64,000 nt of DNA from Edolisoma coerulescens (GCA_013397115.1 VWZW01002582.1:124773-188772), one strand, 5' to 3'. Shown: positions 36,608 to 51,600, numbered from the stretch's first letter. A program made the numbers and translations. Notes: generated from the letters alone by a model not told the origin.

Positions 36608-37154
36608 CACATATCAGTTTCAACAATAGCTTTGCTGGTTATTTTAGAAAACGGTGTTTTCTTGATCAAGCTTACTGTGCTGAAAATTCTTCCTTGAAAT
36701 TATACCATGTTTTGTTTGGGGGATGGGTATTACACCATATGCAAGCTATATTTTACATAAAATTTGCATGCTTGTGAAATGTTGCCTACAATACTTGTCC
36801 TTACACAAATGCATAATTCAGGGATTTTTGTTAAATCAAGAGCTCCTAATGTACTTTGCTTATTATGTATAAAATCCCTAGGAAACTGGATAACAATTGC
36901 TCAACATTTTCTTTACTGAAGGGATTTCCTGGCAGTCCCTCCATAGCAGTTGTATATAAGTAGCTCTTCGCATGTCTTATGAATTCTGTTTAACTAATGA
37001 TCCGCTAAACTGTAGCAAATTTTATATTGGTCAGAAGGAAGGGAACAGAACCCATCAGAAAACAGCATTTCTTCATTGGATCGGTACTTTATTTAGGAAA
37101 TTTTGATCTGAAATCAAATTTCTCCTTTTTTTGTCTATGATGGTCATTAAAAAT

Positions 37155-37176
37155 GATAATAATAATAATAATAATA
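37155..37176. repeat. (AAT)n microsatellite
   Basis: About seven uninterrupted ATA/AAT triplets follow AAAATG. A potentially polymorphic simple repeat. Confidence 0.95.
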
Positions 37177-37262
37177 GCTTAGAAACAGGGTTAGTTTAAT
37201 CATCTTTGTTTGTCTCCAGACAAAGTTTGCAAACCAAACAAGAAATTTGTCAGCTATGGGCA

Positions 37263-37406
37263 GTTGAGGAGTCCCCATTCTCAGAGGAATTTAAAAGCCG
37301 TGTGGATTTGGCACTTGGGGACATGAGTTAGTGGCCTTGGCAGTGCTGGGGCATGCTTGGACTCAGTGGCCTTGGAGGGCTTTTCCAGCCCAAATGATTC
37401 TGTGAC
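37263..37406 (+). mobile_element. CR1 LINE 3' fragment, sense
   Basis: This reads like a CR1 3' end: GTTGAGGAGTCCCCATTCTC, AATTTAAAAGCCGTGTGGAT, GGCACTTGGGGACATGAGTT, CCTTGGCAGTGCTGGG, CTTGGACTCAGTGGCCTTGG, CTTTTCCAGCCCAAATGATT, ending CTGTGAC. The terminal ATTCTGTG repeat is reduced to a single copy. Confidence 0.93.
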
Positions 37407-40400
37407 GACCGGCAGAGCTGCTGCAGGCGTCCCTTGCTGTTCACACACACCTGCCCCAGCCTTTGCTCTGTTACCCAGACATCCCTAAATCAGACACCAG
37501 AAAGACTTTATTGTGGACTTCATTAGGGAATAGATGGAGTTTGGTCTATGGGTGAAGGAGACTGGTGCAGGGATTGTGCTTTGTTTATTACGTTTGAAGT
37601 CCTTAGGTGGAGTGGGAAGGGCATATCAATGATAAATGGTTCAGGAAATAATTGTGTGGTATCAGGGAAAACATCCATGGTATAGGGTGCGACTTTGTGT
37701 GGGCAAAGGAATCAGAACTGCAATGAGTAAACTTGAAATAACTGTGTCTGTTTAAACAAACTGGTTAATAGCTCTGGAAATGGAGGGCTAGCAATATTTT
37801 CTGGAGATGATCATGGTTTGCTCGGTGTTTCACAGAGATTAATAAATCAGAATTGTACTTTGATGGTTTTGCTTCCCGAGCATTTGTGAGACTTCTAGTC
37901 TTACCATGCAGGAAATTTACTTTCCCCCCTTTTCAGATGTTTAGTCTGAGCTTTATTTGGGGCTGCACTTAAAAACTACAGAAAGCCATAAAGGGTTAGT
38001 ACTGGTTTCATGCACAAACTCAACACTAGTGGTGTTTTACTACATTCACCTTAAAGACTGTTTCTGATTTTATATATTTCAGTTCAAGAGTGTCAGGATT
38101 CCTAATTTAAACTGGCCTTGAGGTCAAAAACAGACTTTGAGCTTTTGTTTAGGAATTTATGGTCATTTGCACATCAGAGTGCATATAAAGACCTTCCACA
38201 GCACAGCAGCCCTCTCTGCCTGGATCTAAGGATTGTAAGTGGTCTGCACCTGGAGAATCAAGCTTTGGGATAGAAATTCATCCCCCCTCATCCCAAATGC
38301 CTTGGCCACCTCCTCAACCTGGTAGCTTAATAAAGACAGGAAAAGTGTCCCCATCACCAACAAAATTTCCCTCTTCTGTAGGTACAGGTGAGTTGCACCA
38401 GTGAAGGTGGCACTCAAAGAAGGTGCTTTCTGCACGTCCCCTTTGGCACCGGTGGCTGCCTGCTGCCATAACTGTGTGGCTATGCAGAATCTAACTGGAG
38501 AAAATGAGATGATTTCTCAATGAAAATGTCCATGGCATGGGAATTGTTTTCATGTTTCAAGAAAGATGAAATCTAGGAAAGTGCTTTTGTTTTTGTGCAA
38601 GTGGGGATCAACAAGAAGAATGTCACTAGGGAGAAGGGAGGCAGTTGTTCACTTAGAAAGTTTGAAACTTGCTTTTGAAGCAAGAGAACATATTGCTATT
38701 TTTTTCCCCCCACTCTATAAATAACTCTTGGCAGGCAGAAACAACCTTGATTGCATGAGTTGAAGTAGAGCAACCAGCAGGCTCTACAGCAGAATAAATG
38801 GCACAGTGCCAAGAGCTTCATCAAATGAATAATAGCTTCCACTTGACAATCAGTAAAGTGCCTCTTCTCCTGTGGATTTAGTTTTTAATGATGATTAGAG
38901 AGGATGGGCCCCTAAAATTTCTCTGGTAGAAATGACCTCCTATTAATTTCTGTTACTTGAAATGCTGAATTCAAAGCTATTTTACAGCTGCAAAACCAAA
39001 GGCACTGACTTGAAGGAACTATTATCTTTGTAATTGTAGCAACAAGTACTAAATTTGTCATTGATTAAGAGAGACTTTTAAACTTTATGATTCTTCTGTT
39101 GTCGATGTCCCTTACATAATATTCTGGGCTACCCAGATTGCTGTCTTTTGGAAGTAAAATGTTTGCTAAAGCATGAAAGCGTATCTTGTGAATTAGGAAC
39201 CCTTTCCATAGTACTGCCTTTGTTTAATTTAATTCCTTCATGTGTTTTTTTCTAACATTTGGTACTGATGGTTGTGGGAAGCCAAGGGCATGTTTCAGTA
39301 CGTGGAGCATGGGAGAGCCCTTCCCAGGTGCGTGGTCAGGGTGGGAGGAGTGCTTTGGCAGTGGGGTGCTGCACAACGAGAACAAATAAGCAAATCCCAG
39401 TCATCACTTTCCCTGTGAACAGAGAGATTTTCCTGCTCTGCTGAGTAAAGAAATCTGGGGGTTTTAAAGCAGGAGTTAATTGCCTTGAAAACCTGGACCT
39501 GCAACACCTATCCCATGCAACCTTGATTTCTGTTTTGTTTAAAATAAAATTGTAGAAAGAAACTTTGGAGAATGCTATTAGACCCTCCACGGTGTTGTTT
39601 TAGTGGGGAGTTACAAGAAAGGCTGATTAGGAGTCAGTCCTTGATTAAAATGTAGAAGCAAATTGTAGTCTAGCCGAGGCTTCTGCCCTTGGGTTGCTGC
39701 TGCTGCTGGTGGCTCAGGACAACAGGCACCACACAGTGTTTAATAACTTGCTGTAATTTTACGGAGCTATAAATTACTTTGTATGATCAGCTCCGTGATG
39801 AATGTCCCGGAGGTGCCTGTCTCCCTGCTAGTGAGCCCAGAAGGACGGCAAAAGGCTGTGCTGGTGGGGCAGCTCACAGGGGCTGGGTGCCGCCTTCGTC
39901 CAGGGAGCGCCGCGATGGCCACGAGTCCCCTTCCAGCCCTGCCGCCGGCTCTCAGTGGCCACGGCCACCGCAGGGGCCACCCCAGGACAGAGAGGCTCCC
40001 TGGGAAGCCCGGCTGGCCCTCCGTGCTCCCTGTGGGAAGGAGAGAAATGATAGAGGAAAGCAAGAAAGGAGACAGTATTCATTAGTGATCATTGGCATGA
40101 GGCTGTTAATAATTGAACAAAATGAGTGCTTGGGGCAAGTAAAATAAGCTCCTAAATGAATTTTAGAGCCAAAGGTAGGTTCAGAGGGCTGCCCCGGCGT
40201 GCCACGCTGTGATGGAGCGTTAGTAGAGTAAGGAGCGTTGCAATGAGAAATGTTTGTCAGAGCAGGTCCTCAGACTTATTACTCACAGGCTGTAGCTGCC
40301 TCAGTGTTTTGGACTTGACTCCCTGTGACGTGAGCCCTCTGTGTCGATCTGAATCGTGCTGATAGGAAGCTCTGACATCCATGGATAGTACTTAGAGCGA

Positions 40401-43400
40401 TGCTGCAGGGAAAAAAATAATGAGAAAAGACTTAAGACCTCTATCCATATTACTGGATGTACCATTAAGATGTGAGGAAGAACTGAAGCTACAAAAATTA
40501 AGGGAGTCAGTTGTAACTGCTTGCTTAGAATATTTTAAAATATTTTGTTCTGAATTTCATTTTTCTGTTTCATATTATATTTTTGAAATTTATGAAAAAG
40601 TGATCAGTTTTTCATAGTAAAAAAACTGACTTTGAATAAAAACTTGGAACTTTTAATTGAGACTTTTGAAACTGGATTTTGGATTGGATATTGAAACTGT
40701 CAGTTTCTCATAACTGACCTTTTTCCCTACATACAAAATTACTGTTGATGAATCAGCACATTTTAAAATATAAACGTTTCTCTAAAAACACTTGGCAGGC
40801 CATGTAAGTGTAGAGAGCATGTGTGCAGAGATAGAAATTTATTTCTGGACCTGGTATGCGTACTGTGGGACTTGGGATTTTCTTCAGTTTCGCCATGAGT
40901 GAAAAATATCTTGCAAATCTTTTCTTTAGATACTTCTTTTGGCTGCCTTAGTGTGTTGCGTTATATTGTGTTTTTTTGCCGTGTCAACAAAAACTGAAAT
41001 GAGCATTTTGGAGTGAGACTTTTGTGTGTGCAGGTTCAGATGCTGGGCGCTGTGACCCTGGCCTAGTGCTGGCACAGAAGGTGCTGAGCTGTGTCTGTGC
41101 TCCCGGCTGGTGTGGATGGCACAGTGTGCTGGTGGAACGCTGTCCTGAGAGCACAGCCAGGGGAGGCTGAGGTGCTGCTGCCCCTGCAAGGGCAGTCTGT
41201 GGGGGATTCTGGCCCTTGCTGGTTTTTCTGCTTTGCCTACTGGGATCTGCACAAAACACTTGCACAATCATACTTTATGGTTACTGGCAGAAGTTGGCTT
41301 TCATTTAGCAAGGAGTGCCCTGTCACCTAATCTAGAGTTCTCACGAATGATGTGTGATCAGCTAACAGTGTTTAAACTACATTTCTCTGCCATCAGACAT
41401 GTACTTCAGGGAATTTCCACTGAAACTATCGGAGCTCTTTTCAAGGTTTGGAGAATACAACAGAATATCCAGTGCTGACAACAATGGGTTGCCTTTGTGA
41501 GGTGCCACAACACTTCAAAAATCGCCTCCTGCTTTAAATTCAAGGACTGCAGGACTGTTCTGGACATTGCTGTTAGTGAGCACTTCTATGGCAGTGAACT
41601 GTGTGTGACCAAGGTAACACCAGGCAGCACTGAGCCAGGAATGTAATCTTGGCTTGTGGTTTAGGGACTGGGGAGGCAGAGGGGTGTCCAGAACACCAGG
41701 TTACACTGTGAGGATTCATTTTCTCCCCTTGCAGGGGCTGTGCACCACACCCTGTAGACCTTCAAAGTTCATACTCAAACTGGATGGTAATAGGAAGGGT
41801 GCTTTTGCAAAGTCCCTCCTACTGACAAATGGCCTTGGCACAGTCACATATCTTTGAGAAAATCCAGCATCTTATTCAGCAATTGATGACCCATTTGTCC
41901 TTTCTTTTTGCACCTTCCTTCATCACAGAAGAACATCCCAGGGTTTACTCTGGGGTTTCAGTGTAAGTGCTGACACTATTGGGACACCCTTTGTAAGGCT
42001 GTGGCAGCCTAATATTTGTGCTTTAATGTAAATTTAAATATATCTGGGCTATCTCGGAGGCACCAGCGTTGTCTGTAGAGCTCTAAGTTGTTGTACATCT
42101 GTGGAAGCAAAGCAAGGTACTGGGCAACACCTTACCAGGGATGCTGCCAGGACACGGAGTCAAATTCAACTCACATATGTTAAAAGTCCGAGTGTATTGT
42201 TTCAAGTTAATGAGTATAGCTTTAACTCAAGACAAAAACAAAAGTTGAAACCAGGTGAAAATAGCTTTGAACCACACAAGAATTTCACTTGTGGGTTTTT
42301 GTGTTTTTTTTTTTTTTGATCTTTAAGTTCAATTGAATAACATAATCAAAGTACTTCATAGGAACGGTAAGCTTTAAAATGTGTTACTCCAGTAGTGTGG
42401 CTTGGTCATTTTGTGGCAGCCTGTAACTCAGAAAGTGGTAAAAATAATTTATTGAAGTTATTAGGAATAAAAATGAGCCTTAGAAACCAACCCCTCGAGT
42501 AATTCTTGTGATTTTATCTTGTAGAAACTAATTGGACTCCTTTGGAAAGCTTTGTCACAGAGATGTATTTTGTAGGTAACCAAGTTTTAGAGAGAATTAA
42601 CAATTTTCCATAAGAAATCTAACTCTTCTGTGTATCTTCATATTTTTATAATCATTAAGAATAACTATAATTATTTTTTCTGGAAGATTCTTCCCCCTTT
42701 CATTCTCCATTTTTTAACTACATGAAAGAACAAAAACCCAATTGGCCAAGCATTTCAAGGACTTGTTAAGCCCTGAAGCCTTCTGAAATCTAAACACGCA
42801 AGACAAAGGAACTAAGACTGAAGCTTCCCACCAACAATCCTCTGACAGCTGCCTCAGCTGGGAGCAGAGATGCTCACAAGTCTTGTACTGCTGTAAGCTG
42901 CGAGCTGTTACCTGTGCTGCAAAACACAATAACAGTCCCGAGGTTCATTCTTTTCTTAGCTACAGCTGATTTTACCATCATGGAGTAGATTCTTCTTGCA
43001 TAGATGGTCAGGTCCTCTTTTATGAGCTGGAGATCAGACCACAGAAATTTCAGAAAATCTGGATGGAAATGGAATCAAATCTACTGCTTTATTATTTTGT
43101 ATTTAGTGTATTTTGTACAGGTTTTATAGGTCTGAGCTATATTTAGCAACCAAAGTGAGAGTCTTTTTTCTCAGGGAATGAAATATTTGTTAAAAAATCA
43201 CAAGAAAATTCTTCAGCAGAGCCTCTGAGGCTCTGAAAGACTGCTTGATAGTTTCGGATGCCTAACACTTATTTATTCTTATTAGGCCGACTATTACCTT
43301 TGCAATAGGCACAAGATCTTGAAATGAATAAAAATTCCACCAAGTAAAAATTGACGTTTGGGCAGCTCTTGAGGGGAGGGAGGTAGACTCTAGTGTGCCT

Positions 43401-45552
43401 ACAGTCCAGAGTGCCCACTTTTGCCTGGGAATTAGCCAGCAATCTTAATAGAAAAGAAAGCCAAATCATTTATGCAACAGCTTGGCATAATGCCTCCACA
43501 TCACTGTGCCAGAAGCATTTCTGATGTGAACTAGAACCCTGGAGCACTGCCTTTGTGTGTGAGGTGGACGTGCCCTGAATTCACAGTGTCTGCTCCCGGT
43601 GAGTGACTGGAGGTGAATCCTGCCCCCACTGCTGCACAGGTGATGATGGTTTGGCTCCATTGACTAAATGACAGCAAAGCCTTGGTTCACTTCCACAGGC
43701 TTTTACTGGTGATGCAAAATCTTTTACAAGACTGACTATGAATCTTGGCTTCTCCAATGTCATGTTCCTGAAAAAGTGCCTAAAAAACTGCTTAGACCCC
43801 ATTGAAGATGGAGTTTAATCCTTTCTATTCCCAAGTGATTTCTTCTGCCTAGAGGAAAATTGGCTGAAATATTCTAATAGTTTCCTGAAGTCAGTATGAA
43901 TTTGGCTTGAGCTGGTAAACTGCAGAGCTGTAGTATCTAAGAACTGGGATGGAACAACAGCTATTCCAATACGCCCAAGGAGCACGGGTAAAAAACAAAC
44001 ATGTTCAGGGCTCTGCTTTGTTAATATGTGAGTAGTAATAAATGTGCATTGTGAAATTTAAGATCAGAACTTGTTGCCCTTGCTCTTGCTGTGGTAATCA
44101 AAATTATTATATTTTCCCAGTATCATCGTACTGATCGTCCAAAATGCAAAGGCGGAACATGATGCAGTTCAGTGACTCACACCAAAGAAAACAATGCTTA
44201 ATTATCTTTAATAAAAGCTGCATTTTTCAAGAAACTTAAGTCCCAGAACAGCCATGTTGAGGCAATCTGGTATTTATCAGTGAACACAGCCCCTTCGTGG
44301 GATGTGTAAGTGCTTGCCACAACATATGGGGAAGAACTGATTGATCCCTGAGTGTCCACAGCAGTGTGTGGGTTTATCTCTGGAGGGTGCTCAGCCCTGG
44401 CCCACCCCAGTGCTGTAGGGCCCTTGCTTATTTCCTATCTTCGCCCATGTTTCATTATGTATGTCAGTGAGAGGACAGGAACGAGCTGTTAGAAACCCTT
44501 ACTCACCCCAAAAAACTGCAACTACTTGAAGACCAAATTTAGGCTAGTTATTTGATAAGCAATTAGATGGCAGAGGTACATTTTAGGAAAAACTGCATAT
44601 CCAGGACCAGCAGGGCTGTAACGAGCTGAATTCTGCTGGTTGTGTCTGGGATGTGCAAGCACCTGTGTGAAAGGCTGACTGCTACTGTAGCCAGTTCTAC
44701 GGCTGCTCAGACCTCTCCGGGAACCCGCTGCTCAGTCACACCAGTGATTTTTTGGTAGCAGCAATACTTTACCTCTTTCTCCTACAGATGAAGCTGATTG
44801 TGTCCTCCTCACCAGACACAGCCAGCCCCTCTTGCTCCTGGAGCTGCCTTTTGCCCCTGGGGGCTGGGGTGAGAGCGGACAGCGTGGGGCAAGGGAGGGA
44901 CGAGCAAAACCACAGCATTGCTTCCCAAACTGCTGAAATCATTCTCCTTGCTTTGGCACTGATTCCTAAGCTTCTCTCTTTGCTTCCATGGGATTTCAGT
45001 ATGTGTTTAAAGTTAAGCACATGTTTAATTCCTCTCTTGGATTAGGAACTGCTGAAAACAGATAAAGTGTCCTGTATAAGAGTATGCAAGCCAAAAGGAT
45101 GGTTGGCACGGCAACAGCTGAAAAGTTTCCCCTGTGCAAGAAGCTAGAGCACCCCGAGCAGAGAGAGGAATGCTTGTTCCCCCTTGCCTGGCTATCTGAT
45201 GACTGCTGGGAAGCCCAGCCAGCATCTGGATCCTCCCAGCCACTCAAAGATGGTCAGCCCTTACTCAGAGCTGGGTGAATGGGTAGAGACATTTTTTGGT
45301 CACTTTGCTCATCACTGTGTTGTATTTATGAAATCTCAGGTGGAATAAGCTTAGCCTTCACTCAGGAATTTTTTGTGTGCATGTTCCTGCCTCTTAAGTT
45401 TAAATGCATGTGTTTGATCACGGCTTTGTCTCCAGCCACAGACATATCCAGTGCAGCCCGCACAGGTTCTCAAGAAGATCCCTGTAAACTGACACGTTTG
45501 CATGATTTTGAACACGTTGTAATGGGTACTTTGGTCTTTGCCCAACAACATG
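37407..45552. other. gene-poor intergenic stretch
   Basis: AT-rich sequence with one GC-rich patch at 39790-40060 (overlapping open frames on both strands, none recognisable). It contains the left copy of a 50-bp dispersed sequence at 38821-38870 and a T-run at 42306-42318. No exon or RNA gene is seen. Confidence 0.55.
38821..38870 (+). repeat. dispersed 50-bp sequence, copy A
   Basis: This aligns without gaps to 59471-59520 at 39 of 50 positions, with the best part around CTTCCACTTGACAATCAG here versus CCTCCACTTCACAATCAG there. It is not CR1. It may be the core of an old transposon or of a duplicated non-coding element. Confidence 0.65.
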
Positions 45553-45699
45553 CATAGAATCCTGGAATATCCTGAGCTGAAAGGGACACATGAGAACCCT
45601 TGAGTCCAACTCCTGACTCCGCACAGAGCAACTGGAAAGTTAAACCACATATCTGAGAGCTTTGTCCAAAGGGCTCTTAAGCACTGGCAGGCTTGGGGC
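45553..45699 (-). mobile_element. CR1 LINE fragment, antisense
   Basis: Starting CATAGAATCCTGGAATATCC and continuing TGAGCTGAAAGGGACACATG, TGAGTCCAACTCCTGACTCC, GAGAGCTTTGTCCAAAGGGC and GGCAGGCTTGGGGCT, this is the reverse complement of a CR1 3' end of the type with AATATCCTGAG at its terminus. It is truncated on the right. Confidence 0.9.
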
Positions 45700-48600
45700 T
45701 AATTAATGAAGCTGTTATTTTTTGTTACTGTAAGTAGCAAGTATGCAGTGTTCCATGTTGGTACACAGGCAACTATATTTTAGGTAAGGTTCCAGCACTC
45801 AGGAGTGTGTAGCCGAATTCCTGGTTTGTAGAACGTTTAGAAATAATTAGTAATGATGAAGATGACTCTTTTGTTCAGCTGTTAACTTTCAACACTGAAG
45901 AGCAAATAGGGCCTTGACAGTCAAAAATGCTGAATAAGTTGAATTTCACAGGAGATGCCATGATGAACAATGCTACTGTGACCTTTCTGTTTATTGGGCT
46001 GGGTTTGTAATGCCACAATGTTTTGAAAAAATCATTTCCATATGAGCATTGGTGTGAGATTTTCCTTCCTGAACATACCTTCCTCAGCTTGTCACGGTTT
46101 TCACTGCCATGGAGTTGTGAGCAGGAGCCTATCTGTTTTCAATTGGTTGCCAGAACACTCACATGCTTAGACTGTTCAGTTAAAGCTGATTTATATCCTG
46201 GATATGAAGTTGCAGTTACAAACTTTTATTGAATAATCATCATTTGTAAAGAAAAAGCTGAGACATGCTGCAGGGAGATGAAATACCTCTGAACCCAGGG
46301 GCTTTCATTCGAGTGGTGAAGTAAAGAGCCATCTGCTATCGTCCCAAGGGTTGAGAAGGGTCTGGAATGCTCCATCATCAGTCTGCTAGGAGATCTCAAT
46401 TTGATACTGAGTGTTATGGTGTACGTGGTGACGGATGTTAGAAGGAAAATCCCGAATAAGGTCAAACCTCCCTTTGCTTTTCTTGCCACAGTCCTGCTTC
46501 AGAGGGAGCCCTGCTCACTAACCATGACACCATGCTGGGCATGAGGCCAGTCTATGCTGAACCATGTGTGGTTACAGCTAGAAGGTGACTTTAAACACCC
46601 CATGCCTCTGCTATTCTGTTGGTTCTTGCTGGATGGCACATGCCTTTGGGTGCGGATTGGGTGTGGAGAGCGCACTTGTCTGCAAAGAAGCCAGAGACTC
46701 TGGACATGACAATTCAGTCTCCTGCTGTGGCATGACATCTGTGTGCCCTTGGGTAAATTGCACTTGGTATCCTTCCATTCATTTTCTGCAAAATGGTGCA
46801 CAGCCGCGTTTCTTAAGGGTTTTACAAAGAAAAACATACAAGAGATGGGGAATTGTGCAGCTTCTGCCTGAGCCTTGCAACCACACCAGTCGTCCCTGGG
46901 TTCCTTGAGTGTTTTGCTTCTGCCAGTCGTGGTGGGAGTCCATGGTCCCCCAGTGCAGAGGAAAGGTTTAGGTTAACAACTGTGTATTCCTTATACTCAC
47001 ATTCACCTGTCAGCTTTGCTCAGTCTCCCAGCATGATTAAGTCATCCAGGAATGAGTTGAAAGGGTTGGATTTGTAATTAAAACAGGAACACATGGCTTA
47101 GTTTCCTTTTACCTGTTGCAGAATGTGGAGTGCAGGGCACGTAAGACATGAGCTGGATGTAAACTTGCAAGAGGAACTGAGTAATCATCTTGGCGATACT
47201 GCCCGGGGCTCACTGGCTGCTTTTGATGCAGCTATAGGGTTACCAGAGGATTGCTCACATCCCTGTGACTGTTGGAATCCTGGGATTTTGATGACATTTC
47301 CTTTCACTGTCTATATCTCTTCCATTCATTTGAAAGAGGGCATAAGTTTTTAATTAGGTTAAAGGAGTCCTAGTCATGTTTTTTCCTCAGATTCTTTCTC
47401 AAGGAATCAAACCTGGAAAGAACAGAGTCTTGACAGAATTTTGGCTCTGCTCTTTGGCTGGTATTGAGTCAAAATGTGGTGTGAAAAGTGTAAGCTTACA
47501 CTGTTTCCATCTGTAGTGAGTAATAATGGATTGCAGTGTTTGGTTTGAGTATCAGCTGCCTTTGCAGCTCACACCCTGCATTTGTGTGTCTGTCTGGGGG
47601 TTTCTCTAGGGTTGGTTCTGCATACAGATGCACAGGTCTGTGCCCAGGGGCTCCCAGCTGGCACCCACAGGGCTCCATCACACCGCTGGCACCAGGCACC
47701 CACAGCACAGGCTGAGCCACCCTCAAACAAGACTGTAATTTGGGCAGGCTTTGTAAGAGCTCAGCCTGCCTCAAAGACCCCCTTGACAAGTTTCAGGGGC
47801 TGATGCTTGCAGAGCAGCTGCCTGAGGCTCTCCTCTGGATGCACCTTCACAGACCGTCAGGCAGTGCAAGAGAAATGTGTGAGGCAAAGGTGTTTGGTAC
47901 TGTGCTTTACCTGCTGCTTTGGGCATATTACAGTCACTCTCTGAGGCTAAAGCTCCTGTTAAAAGTGCAACTGTCATTTGCTTGTTGAAAGACTGGCAAA
48001 ATGGGGCATATATTTAAGTCACACGGAGAATCTACTGGAAAGCAAAAGACAGAGATCAATTCTCTCAAGTCAGGGGCCTCAACTACAATTACAAACCTGT
48101 TTTACTCTCATTTACTTGCACTGTCATCAGGAGCTTATTTTGTTAAATCCCTGGAGGTCTCAGTGCTCCCTAAGGCAGGAATGAGACAGTGCAATGGCTC
48201 ATTGCCTGCCACGCTTGCCATGACAAACCTGCTCATGTTAGTATGTATGTTTATATAGCCAGGAAACTCTTCTTGCAGTTTACTTTTGCTTGCTCCAATT
48301 GCACATTCTCCATCAAATTACTGAATCTTGGTATCCCACTGGAAACCACCATATCTCCTCAATTTGCTCAAAGACTGACCTAAGCAGGAGTGTTTTGATG
48401 TTGACGCCAGGCTCTGACTCATGGAAGCGTATCTCGCTCCGTGTTTCGGACTGTGACCCGGTAACTTGGGCAGGTGTGTCGTGTTTGTGTGTTGATTGCT
48501 TGTGGCACATGTATTCAAGCTCCTAATGCAGCAGAAGAATTCAGAACCGTCCTTGTTACTGTCAGACAAAAGATCACTAAGGTTTGGAAAAGAAAGAAAT

Positions 48601-51600
48601 ATTTGTGAAATTTCATCCTTTGGTTTTGCCCTTAATCCTTTTTCTGACCTAGGTCCAGGGTTGGTACCAGCTGGTGCCCTCATCAGCTGTGCTGCAGTGG
48701 TGGCTCTCTGGCCGTGCTGCAGCTGGAGAAGGATGTGAAGCTCCCTGGGACACCCTGGGCTCTCCCTGGGTGACACCATTGTCACCTTATCTGGGGCTGA
48801 CACTGAGGTAGCAGGAAAGGGACAGAACAGCTTGTGCTCTGAAACAGAGAGAACTGAAATTATTTGGCTGAGCGCTTTTCACCCAGCTCTAATTTTAATA
48901 TTTTAAACTTGTAATAAATGCAAACTGATGAACAATCTTCTGGAGTGCCTCATCCATAGCTGTGAAGAAGACCCACATCTTTTCCACAGAGAGGTAGTGT
49001 TGTTGTGCCTGTCACTTTAGATTTGAATTCTGGTCTTTTAAAATGTATTTTTCCATTTGATTTGTGTGCTACTTTAATTTTCTGTTCTCTGCATACATAA
49101 TGGTAATGATGCTTCCAAACAATTAGTATAATAATAGTATGAAGAGCTGATGGGTACTATCAGTTGTAGGAAGAATCTGAGGCATGTCTGATATGAAATT
49201 CACTGAAAATAACATGACTTCATGTGATAAGCAAATAAAAAAAGGGGACTTGGGATTCAGCTATATAAGTAGGAACCTGTGTTCAATTTCTTGTAATTTT
49301 TAATTTTCATACGTCTCATTTTACATTTGCCTTGTCAAAAATTATTTCATAACTTTATTTTCACCCTTGCTACTTCTTTTTTGCTATTTAACTCTGCAGG
49401 AGATCAGTTTTTCACTTGGGTGTTCCTCCAGGCCCCAGACTATGCTGCCAGTGGAGGGAAGGGTCGCAGGAGGGGTTTGAGGCTGCCTGGGGACTGCTCA
49501 GGGTCTATTTTTAATTCACTTCAAGCTTCAAGGGCAGTGGAGTTTTTTTGTTTTATCATTGTTTTCTCCCCACCAGGGCTGAGCATCGGTTCTCCGTGGC
49601 AGTTGTCCTGCCCATCCCCATGTCTTGCGCTGCTGCTCCAAGCACAGGAGAAATGATGAGGTGTTGGGAGCGATGCTTCCAGCCCCGGGGAGCTCTCAGC
49701 CTCTACCTCTCCCTTCTTGTTTTTTTAATGTGGAATAGTTACTCTTCCCAGAGTCACAGCACTATGCTGCTGCCAGGGCCACTGATTTCTTTGACATAAT
49801 TTCTACCCAAGGTTAATAATATTGCACCATTTTTTTGTTGAAAACTACTAAGAGCATTCTCAGAGTGCACTAGGACTTGAATATCTGAATTACAGTGTCA
49901 ACAGCCTTGGCTGTTTCACTTCTGTGGTGTGAGCTGCCATTATCAGAACCCAAATTACTCCCTCTGCCTCTGCTTCTGCTCAGATCTCTCTTGTGCTGCC
50001 TTCCTTGAAAACCGATTTGTTTGTCTTTTCCATGTTTTCTAAGAGGATGTTTCTGAAGCTACTGTGGACAAAACCATGGACAAAATTGAGGGATGCTCAC
50101 ACAACTGCTTTAGTTATTAATTGAAGTCCAACAAATCAACTGCAGATAGTGAAGACAGAGGATTACAGTCATCAAGCTGGTTTTCCTTCTTTCCAACCAT
50201 TAATTTCTGTCAGTATTAAGAATTTGTGTCTTGGCACTGAGACCCCTTTACTATGCAGTGGTAGAGCTGCCTGGCATGTTTTGGGCATAGCCAGGGTGTT
50301 TGCTCTTCTTTAGCTCAGATTTGGAGACAGGTTTCATATCTCCATATGCCACTTTGATTGATTTAGCTTTACTGTTTGCCTCTTGATTTTTGAAAAAGTT
50401 TTCACCTTATCACTTTCTGACCACAGAAAACACATGTTAGAAATTGTGCATGACTGAAAGGTCAAGCTCAGTCCAAAGATTTCTTCTTGGAAAGGGGCTG
50501 GGGAAGCAGGATTTACCATGTACCCTGATCAGCCAGCCTGGGTGCTCATCAGTCAGTGGTAGATGATAACTCCAGAGTCAGGGGGCTGAAACCTTCTGCT
50601 TCTTTCCCAGAATAGTTGAATTCAGTGGCAATGAAAAACTGGATAGTGTGGGACTCCTAGGATCTCTCAATGCCTGTACTACATAAGCCCCTAATTAGAC
50701 TGAAATGGAGGGAGGGATGAGGGAAGATACGCAGGGAATCAGGCTACCATGAGTCTGCTATTGACAGACTTACTTGAAAGACCCGTGCTGTTTGGCTTCA
50801 GGGAATTATAACTTCAGCTGAGAGCTTTAGAGAGATTTATAAGAACATATACAGCACTTCAGGCTCTTTGAAATTTCTATCCTGAATTTTTTATTGGTTC
50901 CAGTTCTAAAATAGTGCAAACCATTTCTGTAACCTTCTGAACACTCTTGATATGGAGTAGTTATACATCCTATCCCTAAACAACTGTGAATGAATACTGT
51001 TTTCTATTTGATTTTGCAGAGGCTGGAGAACTCCACAATGATAACCCTTGCAGACCCTTGAAAATTAGCAAAAGTGGGCAAAGATTGGTGTCTGCTTGTG
51101 TTTTAACTTCCTGTGGACCAGTCAGTTTGTTGGGATCAGTAACTGCTGTTCATCTGATATCCTGAACTGTCTGTTGAGTCACTTTTCCTCTCTGATTTTG
51201 AGTTGCTAGTTCTTTTATTAAGCTCAAGTAAACTCCAAATGGCATCGCATGCCACTACTTGTCACGTTAGAAGTTTGTTTTACCCCACGCAGAAATGTGT
51301 TGCAATAGATTGATTGCCAAAGAGCTCATTGCTTTCAGCTATTCTCTGTCTTGACACTTTGCTGGGTATTTGGAGACCTGTTTTCCAACTGAGATTGAGG
51401 ATGCTACCAGAAGAGTTGGGGTATTTGAAGTGGAGTGCCAACAGTCTCACGCTTTGCCAGGTCTGGGCAGTGCCAAAGTCAAACTTTCACATAAATGGGA
51501 AATGTGCTTGGTTTCACATTTTATTTATTAGCTGTTTTCAGATACTATTTATTGAAATTAGAAGTGACCAATACATTGAATGGTACAAAACAGGGGACTA

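Larger units (their letters stand above)
27388..37262. other. gene-poor intergenic stretch
   Basis: No coding exon, RNA gene or clear transposon is recognised. GC-rich but CpG-poor patches at 27540-27860 and 32170-32600 carry overlapping open frames on both strands (longest about 207 codons, 32051-32674 +) with low-complexity A/G/P composition and no recognisable domain. A RUNX/homeodomain inverted repeat is at 36408-36454 and a T-run at 36591-36607. Confidence 0.55.
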